Source: Bacteroidota bacterium (lineage in GTDB: Bacteria; Bacteroidota; Bacteroidia; Chitinophagales; Chitinophagaceae). From it: a DNA stretch of 64,000 nucleotides. The position numbers and the translations under genes were made by a program. Below are positions 1-7,824 of the stretch, piece by piece. The number at the start of each line of letters is the position of its first letter. The first letter of the stretch is position 1. The notes beneath the pieces were generated by a model. It was not told where the DNA came from. It worked only from the letters and a program-made list of their open reading frames with translations, and did no database searches. The stretch covers positions 310,001-374,000 of the forward strand of contig JAFDYF010000056.1 in NCBI GenBank assembly GCA_018267575.1, given 5' to 3'.

Positions 1-2
1 TT

Positions 3-656
3 GAAGTTGTTATTTCAGAGGATGCATTGCTTGCCAGTAATACTTCCTCGATACCCATCAGTATTTTGCAAAAAGAGTTAAAGCACCCCGAAAGATTTTT
101 TGGTCTTCACTGGGCTGAGCCCTCTCATACCACAAGATTTCTTGAAATCATTTGTGGGGAAGAAAGTGAGGTTGAGCTTGGGGAGTATCTCTATGATTTA
201 TCCCATCAATGGGGGAAAGAACCTACTTTGGTCAGAAAAGATATCCGTGGTTTTATTACGAATAGGTTGATGTATGCATTGTACAGGGAGGCTTTTTATC
301 TTGTAGAGAATGGGTATGCCACAGTGGAAGACGTGGATAGGGCCTGTCGCAACAATGCTGGCTATTGGATGACTTTGGTTGGGGTGTTTAGATGGATGGA
401 TTTAACAGGGGTGCCTGCATACCACAATGTGATTAAGGATTTGTTCCCCACATTAAGCTGTGCTAAAGAGATGCCCAAGCTTATCGATGATATCGTGCAG
501 GCAGGAGGCAAGGGAGTGAGCAACGGCAAAGGTTTTTATCATTATACAGAGGAGGAGGCAAAATTGTGGGAAGAAACATTCAAGGAATTCAGCTATGAAA
601 TTCGAAAGCTGGCATTAAAATATCCTGCCGATATAGTAAAACAAAAACTTCGGTAA
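3..656 (+). CDS. 3-hydroxyacyl-CoA dehydrogenase, C-terminal part (5' end outside window)
   Basis: The frame is open from the left edge, so this is the C-terminal 217 residues or so of a longer protein. The fragment LASNTSSIPIS matches the end of the NAD-binding domain of 3-hydroxyacyl-CoA dehydrogenases, and PERFFGLHW followed by a helical region starting near KDIRGFITNRLMYA matches the C-terminal substrate and dimer domain. The family oxidises 3-hydroxyacyl-CoA to 3-oxoacyl-CoA with NAD. Whether this one works on hydroxybutyryl-CoA or longer chains cannot be told from the fragment. The stop is taa at 654-656. The next gene downstream is an insertion sequence, so operon context on that side is lost. 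Confidence 0.85.
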   Translation, partial: EVVISEDALLASNTSSIPISILQKELKHPERFFGLHWAEPSHTTRFLEIICGEESEVELGEYLYDLSHQWGKEPTLVRKDIRGFITNRLMYALYREAFYLVENGYATVEDVDRACRNNAGYWMTLVGVFRWMDLTGVPAYHNVIKDLFPTLSCAKEMPKLIDDIVQAGGKGVSNGKGFYHYTEEEAKLWEETFKEFSYEIRKLALKYPADIVKQKLR

Positions 657-920
657 GCTAGATCCACATTCTTTACAGAGGCACCATGCAAAACTTATTT
701 GATTTTTAATATAGCATTAGGTTAAACGTGAATTGTCAATAGTGGATGGTGAAAATTCTCCATTGGTCATTACCATTCCCAAAATTGACCGTGCATTTAT
801 TATTAATCAACAATAGTTGCCAATCTGCACTTAATCATTTAGGTTGGTATGACCTAAGCAGGTAGGGCATACTGTTTATTTCCGAATGTCCCCCGGGTTT
901 CGTCCAGTAAATTTCTTATA

Positions 921-937
921 CAAAATAGACTTTAATA
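921..937 (+). repeat. left terminal inverted repeat of the IS630 element
   Basis: Reads CAAAATAGACTTTAATA and is preceded by TA. It matches the reverse complement of the right end at 13 of 17 positions, with the core TAGAC conserved in both. Confidence 0.7.
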
Positions 938-963
938 TAATATCTTTATTTGTATATTTGCAC

Positions 964-1470
964 ATGCAAAATATCAGACCAATTTTAGTTAAAGAAAGTC
1001 TTGCCCAGTTACGCAAATTACAACATCAGCATCCTTCAAAATTTCAATGCTTACAAATGCTTATTGTTTTTAAACAACAAGGCCCGATCGGTAAGTATAT
1101 AGTGGCAGAACAAATCGGTTCAAGTCAAAGTTCTGTTGGGAAATGGCGTAGTGTTTATATGTCAAAAGGTATTGAAGCACTTTTGGTAGAAACACGTGGC
1201 GGATATAAGAAAGCTGCTATCGGCCCTATTGCAAACGAAGCATTATCCAAGCGTTTGAACAATCCCAAAGAAGGCTTTAGAAGTTTTATAGAAGTACAAC
1301 AATGGTTAGCTGATGAATTTGGGATAGAAATGAATTATCATGCAGTAAATAAATATGTAAAGCGAAAGTTTGGGGCCAGGCTAAAAGTAAGCCGCAAAAG
1401 CCATGTGCTAAAATCCCCTGCCGACGAAGCAGTTTTTAAAAAACCTAATTCAAAACCTCGAACATATTAA
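964..1470 (+). CDS. IS630-family transposase, N-terminal frame (orfA)
   Basis: This encodes the DNA-binding half of an IS630 transposase. The ATG at 964 (MQNIRPILVKESLAQL) lies inside the element; an upstream in-frame start at 886 would lie outside the left repeat and is rejected. A helix-turn-helix region (GKYIVAEQIGSSQSSVGKWR) is followed by a second helical DNA-binding segment (GFRSFIEVQQWLADEFGIEM). The frame stops at 1470 just after a T5A6 run (1433-1443). Ribosomes shifting +1 (or -2) on that run would enter the second frame and make a protein of about 354 residues, the usual IS630 length. Whether the shift is programmed or is an inactivating indel cannot be decided from the sequence. 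Confidence 0.85.
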   Translation: MQNIRPILVKESLAQLRKLQHQHPSKFQCLQMLIVFKQQGPIGKYIVAEQIGSSQSSVGKWRSVYMSKGIEALLVETRGGYKKAAIGPIANEALSKRLNNPKEGFRSFIEVQQWLADEFGIEMNYHAVNKYVKRKFGARLKVSRKSHVLKSPADEAVFKKPNSKPRTY

Positions 1471-2026
1471 AGAAAAATACAATAAATCAAATTGCACGAG
1501 CATCAACTTATATTTTCAGGACGAAAGTCGATTTGGTTTATTAACCGTACTTCGCAGGATGCTTACTGCAAAAGGCGTTAAGCCTGTTGCGCCTTTCCTT
1601 CACCGTTTTGGTAACCTATATTTATTTGGTGCGTTTTCACCCATTACTGGTAGCTGTCACCTTTTAGAAATGCCCCATTGCAATGCTAATACATTTCAAC
1701 ATTTTTTAGATCATACCGCATCACAAAACCCAAGTGAGTTTAAAATAACGGTACTTGACAATGGCGCTTTCCACCATGCCAAAAGCTTACATATCCCAAA
1801 CAATATTGCTTTATTATTTTTACCCCCATACTCCCCGGAGCTGAACCCTGCAGAAAAAATGTGGCGATACTTTAAAGATAGGGTTAGCATGATTGACTAT
1901 AACAATATTGAAATGCTCCAAAATAAAATTTCTGAAATAACAAAAAACTTAACTACCGATGTTATAAAATCAATCTGTGGCAATCAATTTTATCTTAACA
2001 CTTTTAAAGGTGTTTTTAATGTCTAA
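1436..2026 (+). CDS. IS630-family transposase, catalytic frame (orfB)
   Basis: This is the DDE catalytic half. The three acidic residues are visible: Asp in LYFQDESRFGL, Asp in VLDNGAFH and Glu in PPYSPELNPAEKMWR. The frame is +1 relative to orfA and continuous with it from the T5A6 run at 1433-1443, so the true product is probably an orfA-orfB fusion. An isolated ATG start at 1559 would omit the first catalytic Asp. The stop at 2024-2026 lies within the right inverted repeat. All active-site residues look intact, so this copy could still be functional if the frameshift is used. Confidence 0.85.
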   Translation, partial: LKNLIQNLEHIKEKYNKSNCTSINLYFQDESRFGLLTVLRRMLTAKGVKPVAPFLHRFGNLYLFGAFSPITGSCHLLEMPHCNANTFQHFLDHTASQNPSEFKITVLDNGAFHHAKSLHIPNNIALLFLPPYSPELNPAEKMWRYFKDRVSMIDYNNIEMLQNKISEITKNLTTDVIKSICGNQFYLNTFKGVFNV

Positions 2027-2030
2027 TTGG
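2014..2030 (-). repeat. right terminal inverted repeat of the IS630 element
   Basis: On the minus strand it reads CCAATTAGACATTAAAA. It is followed on the plus strand by TA at 2031-2032, the second copy of the presumed target duplication, and it contains the orfB stop codon. Confidence 0.7.
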
Positions 2031-2442
2031 TATTACTTTGATGATGATGATTGTAAGTTATAGTGTTGGGATTATAGTCATTCCGAAGTATATCAGGCAA
2101 AGAAAAATGTTACAAGTTTGTTCCATCGCAGGAATTCTATTTACAGCTATGGTTGTATTGTTGCAAGGAAAAATTTCCGTTTGGTTTGTAAGTTTGTTAG
2201 GCTTGCTCAATGCTTCCTTATGGCCTGCAATATGGCCTTTGGCGATTGATGGCTTGGGAAAGTTTACCAAGCAGGGTTCTGCGCTAATGATCATGGGCAT
2301 TGCAGGAGGGGCTATCACGCCTTTATTATATGGAATGTTGAGTACCCATTTAAACCCTCAGTTGGCCTACATTATCATGGTTCCTTGTTATGGCTTCATT
2401 GTTTATTATAGCACAAAAGGTTACCGGATTGGTAAAAGATAA
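2031..2442 (+). pseudogene. truncated FucP/GluP-type sugar:H+ symporter (C-terminal third only)
   Basis: About 135 residues remain, starting at the right end of the IS630 element, with no proper start codon of their own. The sequence is hydrophobic with roughly four membrane helices and carries signatures of the fucose/glucose-galactose MFS subfamily: GIIVIPKYI, WPAIWPLAIDGLGKFTKQGS, MGIAGGAITPLLYG and a closing IMVPCYGFIVYY. Family members are about 400-440 residues, so around 300 N-terminal residues are missing and none are visible to the left of the element. The gene lies tail to tail with an alpha-L-fucosidase, which fits a former role in fucose uptake. Transport function should be lost. 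Confidence 0.85.
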
Positions 2443-2474
2443 TAAGCTTAAATGTGATTGACTACCAAGTTGCA

Positions 2475-3896
2475 TCAATTTCTTATCGCAAATACCACCG
2501 CATACTTCCCAACTGCCTTATCCTTTAATTTCTTTGGGACACTGATAATCAATTTATCTCCATCCTGTTTCCATTTCAGTTTATCCTTATACCCTAGCAA
2601 ATGGATGGATGATTTTTTTGTGGTTGAAAAATCTGGGAGCATTATTTCTGATGGCAAAACAATTTCATCCTTATCTGAAAGATAAAAAGCATATACATTC
2701 TTCCCATCCTTCGATTGGGTGAAGAAAATATTATCCGAAGAATAAGGAGCAATAGGTTTACTGTTATAGATTCCTTCCCCATTTATTTTCATCCATTCCC
2801 CCATTTCTTTCAAACGGGCATAGGCAGCGGTATCCCAATCGCCATCGGGGCCCGGGCCGATGTTCAACAGAAAATTGCCGCCGCGTGAAACAATTTTTAC
2901 CAATAGATCGACTAGCTTATGGGCCGATTTGTAATGGTCGTGAGGGACAAAACTCCAGGAATTGCCCATGGTCATACAGGTTTCCCAAGGATAAGAAAGT
3001 GGTTTGTCCGGCACTTGTTGCTCTGGAGTTTCATAGTTCTCAAATTCGCCGCCCACACTCCGGTCCACCACAATCAATCCGGGTTGAAGGGATCTCGCCA
3101 TCGTGGCAATTCTTTTCATGTCAATATCTTGATCATACCTGATCCCTTTTTGCCAGTCCACATTTCTATCCACTGATTTTAAGGGGCGTACCCAACCACC
3201 ATCCAACCAAAGGATATCCATTTTGCCATAACCGCTCATCAGTTCTTTGATCTGGTTGTATGTATAATCCTTAAATGCATTCCAGCGCTCTGGATATTTT
3301 TTGGGATCGTAGTTTACGTTTCGGTCCTTGGGTGGAAAATAAGGCCACCAGTAATCAGGACTATGCCAATCGGGTTTGGAGAAATAAGCACCAATCAAAA
3401 AATTCTCTTTGCGAAACGCATTGAAAATTTCCTTTGCCACATTGCTCCTCGGGTTGGTGGAGAAAGGGGTTTTGGGCGATGTGATTTTGTAATCCGTTTC
3501 CTTGGTATCGAACATACAAAAACCATCATGGTGCTTGGTGGTGAAAACCACATATTTCATGCCCGCATCTTTGGCAGCGGCCACCCATTTTTCTGGATTG
3601 AAATGTTGGGGGTTGAAAGTGGTCTGCAGGTTTTCATAGGCTTTTTTGTACTCAAAATAATCTTTGCTATAAGGGCCTCTGCGTTGGGTCCATCCCTCAT
3701 CTTCCGGACAAATGCTCCAGGATTCCACCACGCCCCACTGGCTATAAGTGCCCCAGTGCATAAACAGACCAAATTTCAGGTCCTGCCATTCCCCGATCTT
3801 TTGTTGTACCAATGGATCTGTGGGTGCAACATATTTTTCTTGTGCGAGGCTAACAAAAGAAGAAAAAAAGAAAGCGATTGCTATTAAAAGTTTCAT
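2475..3896 (-). CDS. alpha-L-fucosidase, glycoside hydrolase family 29, secreted
   Basis: The protein has 473 residues from the ATG at 3896, chosen because it begins directly with a Sec signal peptide (MKLLIAIAFFFSSFVSLAQ); an in-frame start 11 codons upstream would spoil it. GH29 enzymes release alpha-linked fucose from glycans with retention of configuration. Family marks are LKFGLFMHWGTYS near the N-terminus, the active-site stretch YVVFTTKHHDGFCMF, and MDILWLDGGW, where the Asp of WLDGG (about residue 232) is the expected nucleophile. The C-terminal 80 or so residues look like the usual beta domain. It shares strand and likely transcript with the upstream GH20 gene (gap 96 nt); together they would trim fucosylated, GlcNAc-containing glycans. 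Confidence 0.93.
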   Translation of the reverse strand: MKLLIAIAFFFSSFVSLAQEKYVAPTDPLVQQKIGEWQDLKFGLFMHWGTYSQWGVVESWSICPEDEGWTQRRGPYSKDYFEYKKAYENLQTTFNPQHFNPEKWVAAAKDAGMKYVVFTTKHHDGFCMFDTKETDYKITSPKTPFSTNPRSNVAKEIFNAFRKENFLIGAYFSKPDWHSPDYWWPYFPPKDRNVNYDPKKYPERWNAFKDYTYNQIKELMSGYGKMDILWLDGGWVRPLKSVDRNVDWQKGIRYDQDIDMKRIATMARSLQPGLIVVDRSVGGEFENYETPEQQVPDKPLSYPWETCMTMGNSWSFVPHDHYKSAHKLVDLLVKIVSRGGNFLLNIGPGPDGDWDTAAYARLKEMGEWMKINGEGIYNSKPIAPYSSDNIFFTQSKDGKNVYAFYLSDKDEIVLPSEIMLPDFSTTKKSSIHLLGYKDKLKWKQDGDKLIISVPKKLKDKAVGKYAVVFAIRN

Positions 3897-3992
3897 GCTA
3901 TTTTTTTTGTCAGTTAAGCTGAAGATCATTTATCGTCATTTACCAATACTGGTCATCCATTCATTGTATTGCCATTCCATTTATCGGACACC

Positions 3993-5630
3993 CTATTCCC
4001 CTTTATGAGTGCCCTTCAAATTATATTTTACCTTCCACAAGTCATATCGTTTGTACTGTGTTTGTAATCGTCGTAAAAAATCATCAAAATTTTTGTCTTC
4101 CAAACGGCTCCAGAGTACTTCGCTTACCGCACTCATCCTGGGGAAGATCATATACTCCACTTTTGCCGGGTTGCTCATGTATTCGGTCCATACATTAGCT
4201 TGGGCGCCTAAAATATATTTTTGTTTATCCGCTGGGAGCTCCGCTGGTATAGGGTTATAGCTGTAGACCGTTTCAACCGGAAGATAACCACCGATGGTAA
4301 GTGAGTCTTCTTTCTTGGATTGTGCATGATCTAGATACAAGTAGCCACCCGGGGTCATCACTACATCATGATCTTGATGTGCTGCTTCAATTCCCCCTTG
4401 CTCGCCCCGCCAACTCATGATGGTAGCATTGGGCGCAATCCCTCCTTCCAATATCTCATCCCAACCAATGATGTTCCGTCCTTTGCTGTTGAGGTATTTT
4501 TCAATCCGATGGATAAAATAACTCTGCAATCCTTCTTCGTTTTTTAGCCCTTTTTCTTTGATCAGGTTTTGGCAAAACGCACTGCGCTTCCAATATTCTT
4601 TTGGACACTCATCCCCGCCAATATGAATGTATTTGGAAGGAAACAATTGCATCACTTCATCCAACACATCCTCCAAGAAATTAAAAGTGTAATCACTTGG
4701 GCAAAACACATCGGGGTAAACGCCCCAACTTTGTTGAACTTGCTTGCCGGTGCTATCGCCGCTCCATTGAACGCCTTTGGCAATGGGGGTATTTTCGTTG
4801 GGAAAACAACTCAGTTGAGGGTATGCCGCAATCGCGGCAGAAGCGTGCCCTGGCATTTCTATTTCTGGAATGATGTTGATAAACCGGTCCTTGGCATATT
4901 TTACGATTTCCTTTATTTCCTCTTGGGTATAATAGCCACAATATTTTTCATTGTCATTGCCTGTCCCGGGGTGGTGGCCAATGATGGTGCCGTTCCTGCA
5001 ACCTCCAATCTCGGTAAGTCTTGGGTATTTTTTTATCTCGATCCGCCATCCTTGGTCCTCGGTCAAATGCCAATGGAAAGTATTCATCTTGTGCAGTGCG
5101 ATGAAATCGATATATTTTTTAACAAAATCAGTAGAGAAAAAATGTCGCCCGCAGTCCAGCATCATGCCCCTGTATTTAAATCGGGGGAAGTCTTCCACCG
5201 CCACGGCGGGTATCGTAATAGTTGCTAGCTTTTCCACAGGCAGTAATTGAATCAAGGTCTGCACCCCACGAAACACGCCTTCAGGAGCATTGCCCGTAAC
5301 TTGGATGGCCTGCTCTGAAACATTTAGCACATAACGCTCATCCTCATCCGAAAGGGAAGATGGTTTGGATGCAGAAAACAGGATATAGTTTGATGCTGGT
5401 TTGTTTTTTTCTATTTTCAGCGCAAGGCCATAAAACGTTTGTAGGTAGCCGTTAAAAAAGTCGGCAGATTTTTTTTCATCTGCACTGCTGGCTACCAAAA
5501 CGGTGGTTGGGCTGAGCTTGAAGTTTCCTTTTAGCCACTCTGCTTTTACCGGTTTGGGTATTATCGATTTTTGTTGCGCATGCACCACTGAAAAAAGAGA
5601 TAAAGTCAGTACTAGGAAAATTGCTTTCAT
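3993..5630 (-). CDS. beta-N-acetylhexosaminidase, glycoside hydrolase family 20, secreted
   Basis: 545 residues with a clean signal peptide (MKAIFLVLTLSLFSVVHA). The N-terminal GH20b-like domain (about 20-145) precedes the TIM barrel, which begins around FKYRGMMLDCGRHF. The catalytic pair is seen in HIGGDECPKEYW, Asp340-Glu341, used in substrate-assisted cleavage of terminal GlcNAc or GalNAc. HWHLTEDQGWR and PEIEMPGHASA are further family motifs. The gene lies upstream of the GH29 fucosidase in the same direction, with the remnant of a fucose-type permease beyond it, so the three appear to be what is left of a host- or chitin-related glycan module. No SusC/SusD pair accompanies it here. Confidence 0.95.
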   Translation of the reverse strand: MKAIFLVLTLSLFSVVHAQQKSIIPKPVKAEWLKGNFKLSPTTVLVASSADEKKSADFFNGYLQTFYGLALKIEKNKPASNYILFSASKPSSLSDEDERYVLNVSEQAIQVTGNAPEGVFRGVQTLIQLLPVEKLATITIPAVAVEDFPRFKYRGMMLDCGRHFFSTDFVKKYIDFIALHKMNTFHWHLTEDQGWRIEIKKYPRLTEIGGCRNGTIIGHHPGTGNDNEKYCGYYTQEEIKEIVKYAKDRFINIIPEIEMPGHASAAIAAYPQLSCFPNENTPIAKGVQWSGDSTGKQVQQSWGVYPDVFCPSDYTFNFLEDVLDEVMQLFPSKYIHIGGDECPKEYWKRSAFCQNLIKEKGLKNEEGLQSYFIHRIEKYLNSKGRNIIGWDEILEGGIAPNATIMSWRGEQGGIEAAHQDHDVVMTPGGYLYLDHAQSKKEDSLTIGGYLPVETVYSYNPIPAELPADKQKYILGAQANVWTEYMSNPAKVEYMIFPRMSAVSEVLWSRLEDKNFDDFLRRLQTQYKRYDLWKVKYNLKGTHKGE

Positions 5631-6066
5631 GAAATGCGAGTTTGGAGATTTAAATTGTAAAATTAAGGATTGGTAAATTAGCTGTTTTATATTTTATGAA
5701 GAGACTAACGATTCCAATATGAGTAAATAAATTTTCTTAATAAATTGCTACCATAGCAAGTTTGCTTATTGCTGTCATTGATTATTCTTCCTTTGAAATT
5801 CGCTGTTGATGTGGATGTGCCGCGTTGGCAATGATTGTTCATTTTTATGTCAGCTCATTGCTGGAAGCAAGAATAGGGGGGCTTAATAGTCAAATATCCT
5901 TAGCCAATTAGCAGGATAATTAAAAGACATTTACCTAATTGGGTAAGCAGTTTGAGTAAAAACATAATAGCTCTATCACTTGACTATGGTAATAAATCCA
6001 GAGCCGAAGCAATGCATAATTATCTGTACCAATGGCACAGAGCTTATATTTTTATAGATAACCTTT
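5631..6066. other. non-coding interval, nothing recognised
   Basis: An AT-rich stretch between the GH20 start and the stop of the small coiled-coil gene. It must hold the promoter of the GH20-GH29 pair on the minus strand, but no clear TAnnTTTG element or hairpin was seen. Confidence 0.4.
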
Positions 6067-6456
6067 TTAAATGCTTGCTAGCTGTACAGGTTCCGAAGAT
6101 CTGAATTGCTTAAACTCCTGTTTTATATCATTATAAATTCTTCTGAAGGTATCCATCCTTTCAGCCAATGCATGTTTTGCTTCTTTCGCAGCCGTATTGA
6201 ACATGTTAAAGCTGTGCTGCACTTTTTGTTGTGAATCTGGAAGGTCGTGACGAAGTTTGTCGAGCACTTCTTTTTGACAGATAAAGCTGTTCTGAAAATG
6301 TTCAACAGTTGCTAAATGAATTTTGGAGAGTTTCATTTTGGCCATGTTTTCGAGATGGCTTTCGAAGTGGCAGATTTCTTGTTTGATGGAGGATAGTTCC
6401 TGCTTCCAGTATTGCAGATCCTCCTGAAACTGTTCAATCGATGTAGTTGATTCCAT
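6067..6456 (-). CDS. small hypothetical coiled-coil protein
   Basis: 129 residues from the ATG at 6456 (MESTTSIEQFQEDLQYWKQE); a TTG three codons earlier is less likely. The sequence is charged, almost wholly helical in character, with heptad-like Leu/Ile spacing and no signal peptide or membrane segment. Several His, Gln and Lys residues make it moderately basic. I do not recognise a family. It stands alone between two non-coding intervals, opposite in direction to pfkA, so the context gives no function. It could be a cytoplasmic scaffold or stress protein, but that is speculation. Confidence 0.7.
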   Translation of the reverse strand: MESTTSIEQFQEDLQYWKQELSSIKQEICHFESHLENMAKMKLSKIHLATVEHFQNSFICQKEVLDKLRHDLPDSQQKVQHSFNMFNTAAKEAKHALAERMDTFRRIYNDIKQEFKQFRSSEPVQLASI

Positions 6457-6758
6457 GAGTTTCAATTTATGTGAAGAAAATAAAGAACTGATAGAATAAA
6501 TTTAAGAAATGCACATTTATTGAACAAAAATTTATTTCAACAGATATTATCCCGGCCTTGAAAAATTAACATTTTGGAGAGTCGGATTTATATATTAAAA
6601 AAATATTTAAAATTATCAAATTGTCAAATTGCTTATGGCGTTCAGGTATCAATCCAAATCCTTATTTTTGGGGCTTGGTTCAGATAGGATAAATATTTTT
6701 CAAATAATATTGCTTGTATTTGAAACTTTTTGAACAATCATAGCAGAATAATACATTA
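6457..6758. other. intergenic region with divergent promoters
   Basis: About 300 AT-rich bases between divergent genes. A TTGTATTTGAAA stretch near 6715-6726 resembles, but does not match, the -7 consensus and could serve pfkA. No riboswitch-like structure was recognised. Confidence 0.35.
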
Positions 6759-7742
6759 ATGGAAAACAAGGTAACTAAAATCGGCGTGCTCACTTCGGGC
6801 GGCGATGCCCCTGGGATGAACGCCGCGGTCAGGGCAATCGTCAGGACAGGGATTTATAATGGTATGGAGGTTTTTGGGATAATGCGTGGCTATGCGGGTA
6901 TGATTGACAATGATATCGTTCCTATGCATTCCCGTAGCGTGGCCAATATAATACAAAGGGGTGGCACCATCCTTAAAACTGCACGTTGTAAGGAATTTTT
7001 TGAATATGAGGGAAGAAAAAAGGCTTATGCCAATCTTAAAAAACTAGGAATCAATGGATTGGTGATTGTTGGAGGTGATGGTTCTTTTAGGGGGGCACAT
7101 AAATTCAGCAATGAGTTCGATATCCCCTGCATTGGCATACCCGGAACTATTGACAAGGATATTGCTGGTACTGATTTTACCATTGGTTTTGATACGGCCG
7201 TGAACACGGCGGTGGAAGCAATCGACAAGATCAGGGACACTGCTGATGCGCATGACCGCCTTTTTATAATAGAAGTAATGGGCAGGGATGCTGGATATAT
7301 TGCGCTGCATAGTGGCATTGCTACTGGGGCAGAACATATCCTTATACCTGAGCGCAAAACGGATATAGAAGAGCTGATCGACTCGCTGATGGAAAAAGAG
7401 CGCCGCAAAAAATTGGTAAACATGGTTGTGGTGGCCGAAGGGGATAATTTTGGCGGGGCTGATGAAGTGGCAAAAGTAGTAAAGGAACGCATACCGAGTG
7501 CAGATACCCGGGTTTGCGTGTTGGGGCATATCCAACGCGGAGGCTCACCTACCTGTATGGACAGGCTCATCGCCAGCCGTATGGGCTATGCTTCGGTAGA
7601 ATGCCTGATGGAAGGCAGGCATAATGTAATGGTAGGTATCTTGAATAATAAGATGCATTATACACCACTGGAAAGGGCGGTGAAGGCCAAACAAAAAATT
7701 TCCGATGAATGGATCAAAATTGTTAGGATCCTGGCTTCATAA
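6759..7742 (+). CDS. pfkA: ATP-dependent 6-phosphofructokinase
   Basis: 327 residues, the usual length for the bacterial enzyme. It phosphorylates fructose 6-phosphate to fructose 1,6-bisphosphate, the committing step of glycolysis. The ATP site shows GVLTSGGDAPGMNAAVRAIV at the N-terminus; the catalytic region is GIPGTIDKDIAGTD, with the proton-accepting Asp of the TIDxD motif; VMGRDAGYIA and HIQRGGSPTCMDR complete the family signature. The glycine after GGDG (VGGDGS) suggests ATP rather than pyrophosphate as donor. Pyruvate kinase follows 82 nt downstream on the same strand, so two irreversible glycolytic steps may be co-transcribed and end at the strong terminator at 9325. Confidence 0.97.
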   Translation: MENKVTKIGVLTSGGDAPGMNAAVRAIVRTGIYNGMEVFGIMRGYAGMIDNDIVPMHSRSVANIIQRGGTILKTARCKEFFEYEGRKKAYANLKKLGINGLVIVGGDGSFRGAHKFSNEFDIPCIGIPGTIDKDIAGTDFTIGFDTAVNTAVEAIDKIRDTADAHDRLFIIEVMGRDAGYIALHSGIATGAEHILIPERKTDIEELIDSLMEKERRKKLVNMVVVAEGDNFGGADEVAKVVKERIPSADTRVCVLGHIQRGGSPTCMDRLIASRMGYASVECLMEGRHNVMVGILNNKMHYTPLERAVKAKQKISDEWIKIVRILAS

Positions 7743-7824
7743 ATAGAAAGTAACGATCGGCAAAATGGATTTTTATTTTGCCTTTATTATTTAATAGTTT
7801 AACCGAAACAAACAAAAATCGCTC

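Larger units (their letters stand above)
921..2030 (+). mobile_element. IS630-family insertion sequence, about 1.11 kb
   Basis: The element is bounded by imperfect terminal inverted repeats (921-937 and 2014-2030, 13 of 17 matching) and by TA on both sides (919-920 and 2031-2032), as expected for IS630/Tc1-type elements that duplicate a TA target. It holds a transposase in two reading frames with a complete DDE triad. The right end abuts a truncated sugar permease. The left flank is not the missing half of that permease, so the insertion was accompanied or followed by deletion or rearrangement. Boundaries were found by eye from repeat alignment and have not been compared with ISfinder. Confidence 0.8.

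Noticed and set aside
886..963. Upstream start for the transposase orfA
   Set aside because: It would lie outside the left inverted repeat; the ATG at 964 is inside the element and begins the conserved sequence.
4569..5228. Long open frame (219 codons) on the plus strand across the GH20 gene
   Set aside because: It is antisense to well-conserved GH20 catalytic motifs and shows no protein features; it is a shadow of codon bias.
7025..7570. Open frame of 181 codons antisense to pfkA
   Set aside because: Ser/Pro-rich translation with no motif, fully overlapping a strongly supported gene.
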